From contig JAATFJ010000038.1 in assembly GCA_015655255.1 (NCBI GenBank), positions 1-5,605 of the forward strand: a DNA stretch of 5,605 nt, in the 5' to 3' direction. This document shows, one piece after another, positions 1 to 5,406 of the stretch. The number at the start of each line of letters is the position of its first letter. The first letter of the stretch is position 1. The notes below the pieces were generated by a model that had not been told where the DNA came from, searched no databases, and worked only from the letters and a program-made list of their open reading frames with translations. This stretch comes from Actinomycetales bacterium (GTDB lineage: Bacteria; Actinomycetota; Actinomycetes; Actinomycetales; Microbacteriaceae). A program made the position numbers and the translations under genes.

Positions 1-251
1 ATTTCCGCCCGGGAGTGAAGTGGGACATGGGAACGCAGATCTTGCTCCTCATCTTCGCGGCGACGACGTTGGGCGGCCTCGGCACCGCCTTCGGCGCGCT
101 CATCGGTGCGATCGTCGTCGGTCTCCTCGTGGAGATCTCCACGCTGTGGATTCCCGCCGACCTCAAATACGTGGGTGCGCTGGTCGTCCTCATCCTCATC
201 CTGCTCGTTCGACCGCAGGGCATCCTCGGCAAACGCGAGAGAATCGGTTAG
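1..251 (+). CDS. livH: LivH-type branched-chain amino acid ABC permease, C-terminal fragment
   Basis: This is the last 83 or so residues of an inner-membrane permease whose start lies before the window; the reading frame is open from base 3. The GTG at 15 and ATG at 27 are internal codons, not starts. Two hydrophobic segments are visible: one running from ILLLIF through the Gly/Ala-rich GGLGTAFGALIGA stretch, and one at LKYVGALVVLILILL. The protein ends in the family-typical RPQGILG motif and a short basic cytoplasmic tail. The GLGT...GALIGA pattern and the RPQGILG end are typical of LivH in HAAT-family importers, which pair LivH with LivM to form the channel. It is followed immediately by livM, livG and livF, which supports the call. 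The transported substrate cannot be told from this fragment; HAAT systems also carry urea, amides and other amino acids. Confidence 0.9.
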   Translation, partial: FRPGVKWDMGTQILLLIFAATTLGGLGTAFGALIGAIVVGLLVEISTLWIPADLKYVGALVVLILILLVRPQGILGKRERIG

Positions 252-254
252 GGG
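250..254 (+). promoter_or_regulatory. Ribosome binding site of livM
   Basis: AGGGG lies six bases before the livM ATG at 261 and overlaps the livH stop codon TAG (249-251). This suggests translational coupling of the two permease genes and supports the ATG as the start. Confidence 0.6.
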
Positions 255-260
255 CTGACC

Positions 261-1238
261 ATGGACTGGGGCGCAATCCTCAACAACACTGCGGGCTGGC
301 TGTTCAGCCCGACGACGATCGCCTACGCGCTGGCGGCGACGGGACTCGCCGTGCACTTCGGTTACGCCGGCCTCTTGAATTTCGGTATGGCCGGATTCAT
401 GGCTATCGGAGCCTACAGCTACGCAATCTCGATCCTTTCCTTCGGCCTTCCCTGGTGGGTGGGCATTCTCATCGGCATGGTCGCCTCCACGATCTTCGCC
501 GCGATCCTGGGCATCCCCACACTGCGCTTGCGCGCGGACTACCTCGCGATCGTCACCATCGCCGCCGCGGAGATCGTGCGACTGCTCTTCACGACGACGG
601 CCTTCGATGAGTTCACGAACTCCGCGGACGGGCTCGGTGGGTACCATGCGGGATTCCGCGCCGCCAACCCCTTCCCGGAGGGAACCTACGGATTCGGCCC
701 GTGGACGTACACCGCCGACGATCTCTGGGTGCGCGTGTTCGGCCTCATCCTCCTCGCGATCGCGATCCTCTTCGTGTGGGCGATCATGCGCAGCCCCTGG
801 GGCCGTGTGCTCAAGGGCATCCGAGAAGACGAGGACGCCGTGCGGTCGCTCGGCAAGAACGTCTTCAGCTACAAGATGCAGGCGCTCATCATCGGCGGCA
901 TCTTCGGAGGGCTCGGCGGCGTCGTCTTCGCTCTTCCCAGCGCGGTGGTCCCGGCGACGTACGTCACGAGCACCACGTTCTTCATCTGGACGGCGCTGCT
1001 CCTCGGCGGTGCGGCGACGGTGTTCGGCCCGACGCTGGGCGCCGTGATCTTCTGGGTACTCATGGCGTTCCTCGACAGCGTGCTTCCCAGCCTCGCGCAG
1101 CAGGGAGTCCTTCCGATCTCGTCTGTGCAAGCCGGAACGCTCCGCTACGTGCTGGTGGGTCTCGCCCTGATGCTGCTCGTCATCTTCCGCCCCCAGGGAA
1201 TCCTCGGAAACAAGAGGGAGCTGACCTTTGTCAAATAG
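261..1238 (+). CDS. livM: LivM-type branched-chain amino acid ABC permease
   Basis: Complete 325-residue integral membrane permease, the second channel subunit of a HAAT/Liv importer. About eight hydrophobic segments can be seen, starting near residue 18. The family signature GLLNFG...FMAIGAY lies at residues 37-52. A segment reading DYLAIVTIAAAEIVRLL matches the conserved LivM helix that carries an acidic residue. The cytoplasmic coupling loop, which contacts the ATPases, includes REDEDA at 188-193 followed by VRSLGKN. The C-terminus has FRPQGILG, the same ending as LivH, reflecting the common ancestry of the two permeases. The start ATG has a good ribosome site six bases upstream, with nine bases from the livH stop. 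The last 11 bases overlap the start of livG. Its length is normal for the family. The family call is firm; the exact substrate is unknown. Confidence 0.95.
   Translation: MDWGAILNNTAGWLFSPTTIAYALAATGLAVHFGYAGLLNFGMAGFMAIGAYSYAISILSFGLPWWVGILIGMVASTIFAAILGIPTLRLRADYLAIVTIAAAEIVRLLFTTTAFDEFTNSADGLGGYHAGFRAANPFPEGTYGFGPWTYTADDLWVRVFGLILLAIAILFVWAIMRSPWGRVLKGIREDEDAVRSLGKNVFSYKMQALIIGGIFGGLGGVVFALPSAVVPATYVTSTTFFIWTALLLGGAATVFGPTLGAVIFWVLMAFLDSVLPSLAQQGVLPISSVQAGTLRYVLVGLALMLLVIFRPQGILGNKRELTFVK
1213..1220 (+). promoter_or_regulatory. Ribosome binding site deciding the TTG start of livG
   Basis: AGAGGGAG within the end of livM lies seven bases before a TTG at 1228. It is the only good Shine-Dalgarno match near the 5' end of the livG frame, and no ATG or GTG occurs in frame until the GTG codons around 1345. 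This makes TTG the most likely start. Confidence 0.6.
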
Positions 1239-2235
1239 TGCCTCCGCCGACGCCCCCGTCACGGGCAGCGTTCGCCGTCCCAAGACGACCGGCCTCGCCA
1301 CGGGCGATGCCGTTCCCGGCGTCCCCAAGAACGATCCCCTCGTCGTGATCGATGGAGTGACCCGCAGATTCGGTGGTCTCACCGCCGTCGACGTCGATCA
1401 CCTGGAGATTCCTCGAGGGGCGATCACCGCATTGATCGGCCCCAATGGTGCCGGCAAGACGACGCTCTTCAACCTCCTGTGCGGCTTCGATAAACCGAAC
1501 TCGGGGTCATGGAGCTTCAATGGCACCCAGCTCAGTGGCGTGCCGTCGTTCAAAGTGGCGCGGATGGGCCAGGTGCGCACCTTCCAGCTCACGAAGGCGC
1601 TCTCCCTGCTGACCGTGCTGGAGAACATGAAGCTCGGCGCGCCGAAGCAGAAGGGGGAGCGCCTGTGGGCCAGCATCCTCCCCTCACTGTGGCGACCGCA
1701 AGAGAAGGAAATCGAGGTCAAGGCGCGCGATCTCCTCGCCCGGTTCAAGCTCGATGCCAAAGAGGCGGATTACGCCGCGTCCCTCTCCGGCGGGCAGCGC
1801 AAGCTGCTGGAGATGGCCCGTGCACTCATGAACGACCCGACGCTCGTCATGCTCGATGAGCCGATGGCCGGCGTGAACCCCGCACTCACGCAGTCGCTGC
1901 TCGATCACATCCTCGATCTCAAGGATCGCGGAATGACCGTGCTCTTCGTGGAACACGATATGCACATGGTCCGCCACATCGCCGACTGGGTCATCGTGAT
2001 GGCGGAGGGAAAGGTCGTCGCAGAGGGCCCGCCGGACACCGTCATGGAGGATCAGGCGGTCATCGACGCCTATCTCGGTGCACACCAGGACGTCGACCTC
2101 GGCGTCGTCACCGGTCGCATCGCCGGAGAGCTGGACACGTCGGCGATGGATCTCCTGGAGGCGATCGAAGAAGAGGCGGATATCGACGCATCGGCGGACG
2201 ATGCCGCGACCGAACCGAAAGGCGACGAGCGATGA
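1228..2235 (+). CDS. livG: LivG-type branched-chain amino acid ABC transporter ATPase, with terminal extensions
   Basis: Cytoplasmic ATP-binding subunit that powers the LivHM channel together with LivF. Motifs in order: Walker A GPNGAGKT at 71-78, Q-loop Gln120, signature LSGGQ at 186-190, Walker B LVMLDE at 206-211 with catalytic Glu211, and H-loop His243. All catalytic residues are intact. After the signature the sequence has MAGVNP, common in LivG proteins. The protein is 335 residues, whereas family members are usually about 250-260. The excess is a Ser/Thr/Pro/Gly-rich N-terminal stretch of about 37 residues before the first ABC beta strand, and a 49-residue tail (287-335) after the usual YLGAH ending. 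The tail is strongly acidic, with 14 Asp/Glu in its last 35 residues. Start chosen at TTG because of the ribosome site at 1213-1220; a GTG near 1345 would give a protein without the N-terminal extension. It overlaps livM by 11 bases and livF by four. Confidence 0.93.
   Translation: MSNSASADAPVTGSVRRPKTTGLATGDAVPGVPKNDPLVVIDGVTRRFGGLTAVDVDHLEIPRGAITALIGPNGAGKTTLFNLLCGFDKPNSGSWSFNGTQLSGVPSFKVARMGQVRTFQLTKALSLLTVLENMKLGAPKQKGERLWASILPSLWRPQEKEIEVKARDLLARFKLDAKEADYAASLSGGQRKLLEMARALMNDPTLVMLDEPMAGVNPALTQSLLDHILDLKDRGMTVLFVEHDMHMVRHIADWVIVMAEGKVVAEGPPDTVMEDQAVIDAYLGAHQDVDLGVVTGRIAGELDTSAMDLLEAIEEEADIDASADDAATEPKGDER
2218..2222 (+). promoter_or_regulatory. Weak ribosome binding site of livF
   Basis: AAAGG lies nine bases before the livF ATG. 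The match is weak, and the ATGA stop-start overlap at 2232-2235 suggests that ribosomes finishing livG re-initiate on livF. Confidence 0.4.
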
Positions 2236-3008
2236 CGGAACCCGAACCGACCGCGACGGCCGTGACGACGCCGCAGAACGATGAGGTTGTCGTCCGCGTG
2301 GCAGACCTCGACGCGGGGTATCTCCCGGGCATCAACATCATCAACGGTGCGAACCTCATTGCCCGCAAAGGCGAGCTCATCGGCATCATCGGACCCAACG
2401 GCGCGGGAAAGTCGACGCTTCTCAAGGCGATCTTCGGAATGGTGCATGTCCGCGCCGGTGACATCACCGTCAACGGCGAGAGCATCGTGGGGTTGAAGAG
2501 CGACAAGCTCGTCGCCCGCGGCGTCGGCTTCGTGCCGCAGACGAACAACGTCTTCCCCTCTCTCACCATCGAGGAGAACCTGCAGATGGGGCTCTACCAG
2601 CGCCCCAAGGTCTTTGCAGAACGCCTGGAGTTCGTCACCGGGATCTTCGCCGAGCTCGGCAAGCGTCTGGGGCAGCGTGCGGGCTCCTTGTCCGGCGGCG
2701 AACGCCAGATGGTCGCAATGGGCCGGGCCCTCATGATGGACCCCGCCGTCCTCCTCCTCGACGAGCCGTCCGCGGGGCTCTCCCCCGTGCGCCAGGACGA
2801 TGCCTTCATCCGCGTCTCCGACATCAACAAGGCCGGGGTGACGACGATCATGGTCGAGCAGAACGCCCGGCGCTGTCTGCAGATCTGCGATCGCGGCTAC
2901 GTCCTCGACCAGGGCCACGACGCCTACACGGGCACGGGGCGCGAACTGCTCAGCGATCCCAAGGTCATCGGCCTCTACCTCGGAACCCTGGGGCAGGAGG
3001 AGGAGTAG
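2232..3008 (+). CDS. livF: LivF-type branched-chain amino acid ABC transporter ATPase
   Basis: Second ATP-binding subunit of the Liv importer, 258 residues, slightly longer than usual because of about 18 extra residues at the N-terminus. Motifs in order: Walker A GPNGAGKST at 54-62, Q-loop Gln103 (VPQ), signature LSGGE at 153-157, and Walker B VLLLDE at 173-178 followed by PSAGLSP. The H-loop position is Gln210 in VEQNA rather than His; this VEQNA form is normal for LivF proteins and separates LivF from LivG, which has VEHD here. The ending IGLYLG is also typical. The gene begins in an ATGA overlap with livG, so the two ATPases are probably made in matched amounts. It is the last gene of the + strand operon; its stop is 13 bases from the stop of the convergent oxidase gene, with no room for a classical terminator in between. 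Confidence 0.95.
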   Translation: MTEPEPTATAVTTPQNDEVVVRVADLDAGYLPGINIINGANLIARKGELIGIIGPNGAGKSTLLKAIFGMVHVRAGDITVNGESIVGLKSDKLVARGVGFVPQTNNVFPSLTIEENLQMGLYQRPKVFAERLEFVTGIFAELGKRLGQRAGSLSGGERQMVAMGRALMMDPAVLLLDEPSAGLSPVRQDDAFIRVSDINKAGVTTIMVEQNARRCLQICDRGYVLDQGHDAYTGTGRELLSDPKVIGLYLGTLGQEEE

Positions 3009-3021
3009 CCCGGAACCTCGT

Positions 3022-4176
3022 TCAGATATCGTCGTGCGCGGCGATACCGAAGACCTCTGCGTCGTATAGCGGATGGGTTCCCTCCGTGGCGAGGGCCGCG
3101 AGGATCTCGCCGATAACAGGAGCGAACTTGAATCCGTGACCCGAGAACGCCGTCGCGACGATCACGTGGCCATCGTCCGATACATCCAGGATCGGCACCT
3201 TGCCCGCAGCAAAGAGATCGGGATGAACGCTGTAACGCACAGGCTCGGGATTTATGCCAGGGAAGAACAGCTGCGCACGACGCCCGATCTCGGTGAGGAG
3301 CTCGGGCGGGACGCGGAGATCGAGGGCATCCGCGTCCTTCGCTGGCGGAAGCACACGACCGGGGCTGAGCTTGATTGTGTAGCCGTCCACACTCGGCGCC
3401 CCGAACATGTGGATATCCCCCTCGTCGCGGATGAACGTGGGGAACGTGTCCGGGGAGAAGGCGTCTAGCGTCTCGCCGTCTCCCGGGAAGAACCAGGTGA
3501 GCAGGATCTGCTGGATCTCGGTCTTGGTACGCAAGGGGGGGACGAGCCGCGCAGCCCATGGCCCCGCCGTGACGATCGCGGTGCGGGCCGTCACCGTGCG
3601 CTGCGCCGTGGTGATGTGCACGAGCCCGTCCTCCCCCACTTTGATCGCGGCGATCGTCTCCCTCTCGTGCACCTGGGCACCGTTGGCGGTCGCGAGCGCG
3701 ACGGCGTCGATGACGGCAAGCTCGGGCCGGAGCGCCCCGCCTCCTGTGTCGAGCACGGCGATGTCGTCATCGCCGATACGGTACTGCGGGTACCTCGCGC
3801 GCATCTCCTCCGGGCCGAGCACCTCATGTGGTAGGCGGTGACGGGTCACGCTCGCGAGTACGTTGCGCAGGGGCGCAGTCTCCCGACCGCCCACGCTGAG
3901 CGTGCCGACGGGAGCGAACACCTCGTGGCCCGTGACCTCGTTGAGTTCCTGCCACAGCTCCCGCGCACGCAGCAACATCGGCACGTAGGCGGACCCCTCG
4001 TGATATGCCAGCCGGAACAGTCGCGACTCCCCCGCGTACGCCCCATAGGGGTGCCCGATCCCATACTGCTCGAATCCGGCGACGCGGAGCTCCGGGCGCC
4101 GCGACAGCTGCCACAGCGCCATCGATCCCATCGTCCCGAGTCCGATGACCGCGACGTCGATATCTGCGGTGCCCAT
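3022..4176 (-). CDS. FAD-dependent amine oxidase, monomeric sarcosine oxidase / N-methyl-L-tryptophan oxidase family
   Basis: A 384-residue cytoplasmic flavoenzyme of the DAO superfamily, expected to oxidise a secondary or primary amine of an amino acid to an imine, making hydrogen peroxide. The FAD-binding Rossmann motif is GLGTMG at 12-17, with Glu36 at the end of strand 2 to bind the ribose. The family-specific block GESRLFRLAY (49-58) carries Arg52 and Arg55, matching the flavin-contacting Arg49 and Arg52 of Bacillus sarcosine oxidase. Lys269 matches the oxygen-activating Lys265, and SGHGFKF (345-351) carries Lys350, matching Lys348. No signal peptide is seen. Oddly, the covalent FAD cysteine of the family (C-x-Y-T) is Val313 in VRYS, and the protein contains no cysteine anywhere. 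Several pocket residues also differ (see findings). The ATG start has a strong AGGAGG site. It is probably cotranscribed with the cyclodeaminase-like gene 33 bases upstream. It could be called solA or soxA by homology, but the substrate is not known, so I give no symbol. Confidence 0.88.
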   Translation of the reverse strand: MGTADIDVAVIGLGTMGSMALWQLSRRPELRVAGFEQYGIGHPYGAYAGESRLFRLAYHEGSAYVPMLLRARELWQELNEVTGHEVFAPVGTLSVGGRETAPLRNVLASVTRHRLPHEVLGPEEMRARYPQYRIGDDDIAVLDTGGGALRPELAVIDAVALATANGAQVHERETIAAIKVGEDGLVHITTAQRTVTARTAIVTAGPWAARLVPPLRTKTEIQQILLTWFFPGDGETLDAFSPDTFPTFIRDEGDIHMFGAPSVDGYTIKLSPGRVLPPAKDADALDLRVPPELLTEIGRRAQLFFPGINPEPVRYSVHPDLFAAGKVPILDVSDDGHVIVATAFSGHGFKFAPVIGEILAALATEGTHPLYDAEVFGIAAHDDI

Positions 4177-4180
4177 CTCG

Positions 4181-4188
4181 TTCCTCCT
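4181..4188 (-). promoter_or_regulatory. Strong ribosome binding site of the amine oxidase gene
   Basis: Read on the - strand, AGGAGGAA ends four bases before the oxidase ATG (4176-4174). It is a near-perfect Shine-Dalgarno sequence and fixes the start. It lies in a 33-base purine-rich spacer (- strand) that separates the oxidase from the upstream gene and holds no visible terminator. Confidence 0.75.
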
Positions 4189-4209
4189 GTTTTCTCTTCT
4201 TGTCGTGTG

Positions 4210-5340
4210 TCAGGCGAGGTGGGGCGCTGGCCAGAAGTTCAGCGGCACGCCTACTCCCCGCTCCTTCGCCGTGCGGTACACGTGGGCGCCCCAGGCGACG
4301 TCTTCGATCGGCAGTCCCCCGAAACCGAAGACGTGGATCTGCGTGTCGTCGACGCGCGCGGGCTTGGTGCCTGCGACGATCTCGCCGATCTCAATGAGAT
4401 CGGCGCGGCGGAGTGCCCCGTCCGCGACGAGGTCCATGAGCTGCATCCCCAAGAAGCCGAAAGAATCGTTGGTGGGATAGCTGTACCCCTTCGCCCAGGT
4501 CTCGAAGATGCCGATGCTGTCGAGGACACGATGCGCCCTGTGGACGAGGAAGTCGTCGTCCATCAGCACGGCGGAGGGGAGGCTGAGAAAGGAACCCGGC
4601 TTGAGCCATTCCTCCCTCAGGTGAAGGTAGTTCTCCTTACCGCGGGGGCTGAGGGTTGCGCAGCTGACGATGTCTGCACCCTCGACGGCGGCGCGCACCG
4701 AATCGACGACGCTGACGGCGAGGTGCGGATATCGCGCAGTAACATGCGCGACGTACGCGCTCGTGGACTCCGCGCTGCGCCCGCGGACGCGAATCCGTTC
4801 GAGACCGGGGCGCGCGATGAGGAATGCGTCGAGCGACGTGCGATTCATTGCCCCGGGACCGAGGATCGCGAGCTCCTTGGCATCGGGCGGAGCGAGGTAC
4901 TGCGCTCCCACGCCGGGAACGGCCGCCGTGCGGTACGCGCTGACGAGGTTGCCCGCCATGACGGCGAGCGGTGCACCGCTGTCGGGATCGTTGAGCACGA
5001 TCGTATGGATGGAGCGAGGCAGGCCGCGCGCCCTGTTCTCGACGTTCGAGCCGTACCATTTCACCCCGCTCATGTGGAAGTCTCCGCCGAGGTAGGCGGG
5101 CATTGCCGCGAAACGACGATCCGGACCATTCCTCGGCATGCGAGGGAAATCGGATTCCGTGGGGAAGGTGAGGTTGATGCCCTGGGCGTTCGCCTGCGGC
5201 CCGGAGAGACGATAGTCGCCGATTGCATAGAGGCGCAGCGTGTCGGCCATGACGTCGATGCACGTGGCCATGTCGTCGACACCGGCGGCGAGCGTGTCGG
5301 GTTCGCTCAGATAGAGGAGGTCGATGGAGGTGTCATTCAT
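4210..5340 (-). CDS. Ornithine cyclodeaminase / mu-crystallin family protein, resembling tyramine oxidase subunit B
   Basis: A 376-residue cytoplasmic protein of the OCD/mu-crystallin superfamily, which includes ornithine and lysine cyclodeaminases, ketimine and pyrroline-2-carboxylate reductases and archaeal alanine dehydrogenase. The substrate-side half shows GVKWYGSN (92-99), with Lys94 at the position of the family's substrate lysine, and YRTAA (136-140), matching the RTAA block. The Rossmann nucleotide site is LGPGAMN at 160-166, followed by RVRGRS at the strand-2 end and GADIVSCAT (221-229). The C-terminal GFGGLPIEDVAWGAHVY (339-355) is the family's closing helix motif. The loop that normally carries the catalytic Asp reads LPSAVLMDDD (254-263), which does not align well. 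Start: ATG at 5340 with GAGGAA upstream; an in-frame start near 5394 would run through the stem-loop and is unlikely. From memory, close actinobacterial relatives carry the name tyramine oxidase subunit B, a weakly supported functional label. Its neighbours are an amine oxidase and an amino-acid binding protein. Confidence 0.82.
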   Translation of the reverse strand: MNDTSIDLLYLSEPDTLAAGVDDMATCIDVMADTLRLYAIGDYRLSGPQANAQGINLTFPTESDFPRMPRNGPDRRFAAMPAYLGGDFHMSGVKWYGSNVENRARGLPRSIHTIVLNDPDSGAPLAVMAGNLVSAYRTAAVPGVGAQYLAPPDAKELAILGPGAMNRTSLDAFLIARPGLERIRVRGRSAESTSAYVAHVTARYPHLAVSVVDSVRAAVEGADIVSCATLSPRGKENYLHLREEWLKPGSFLSLPSAVLMDDDFLVHRAHRVLDSIGIFETWAKGYSYPTNDSFGFLGMQLMDLVADGALRRADLIEIGEIVAGTKPARVDDTQIHVFGFGGLPIEDVAWGAHVYRTAKERGVGVPLNFWPAPHLA

Positions 5341-5344
5341 AGGG

Positions 5345-5350
5345 TTCCTC
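5345..5350 (-). promoter_or_regulatory. Ribosome binding site deciding the start of the cyclodeaminase-like gene
   Basis: On the - strand GAGGAA ends four bases before the ATG at 5340-5338. No comparable site precedes the longer in-frame start near 5394, so the shorter 376-residue protein is preferred. Confidence 0.65.
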
Positions 5351-5364
5351 GGGATCGTACGGGT

Positions 5365-5397
5365 GGGGTGCGGACGCAATCGATTGGCCCGCACCCC
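5365..5397. promoter_or_regulatory. Intergenic stem-loop between binding-protein gene and cyclodeaminase-like gene
   Basis: A perfect 9-bp inverted repeat: GGGGTGCGG at 5365-5373 pairs with CCGCACCCC at 5389-5397, with a 15-base loop. The loop contains a 10-base perfect palindrome, CAATCGATTG (5377-5386). The stem has eight G:C pairs out of nine. On the - strand it begins nine bases after the stop codon of the binding-protein gene. No run of U follows in that direction, so it is not a classic intrinsic terminator. By analogy with other binding-protein operons it could protect the 3' end of the binding-protein message or partly terminate transcription. It could also be an operator, since both arms and loop are symmetric. 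Confidence 0.6.
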
Positions 5398-5406
5398 GCG
5401 GAGGGA

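Noticed and set aside
2859..2861. Gln210 instead of His in the H-loop of LivF as a possible defect.
   Set aside because: VEQNA is the normal LivF form, also in E. coli, so it is a family trait rather than damage.
2070..2918. A 282-codon - strand open frame antisense to livF and the end of livG.
   Set aside because: It is opposite two ABC ATPase genes with all motifs intact; its His/Asp/Glu/Arg-rich translation is typical of an antisense shadow.
2995..3005. A perfect Shine-Dalgarno-like run, AGGAGGAGGAG, at the end of livF.
   Set aside because: No + strand gene follows it; it encodes the Glu-rich end of LivF and is most likely coincidental.
5341..5394. An 18-residue N-terminal extension of the cyclodeaminase-like protein from an upstream start.
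   Set aside because: It would be translated through the stem-loop, is Arg/Pro-rich unlike the family, and has no better ribosome site than the GAGGAA preceding the ATG at 5340.
5365..5397. The stem-loop as a Rho-independent terminator.
   Set aside because: No T-run follows the stem on either strand, so the stem alone does not support this label.
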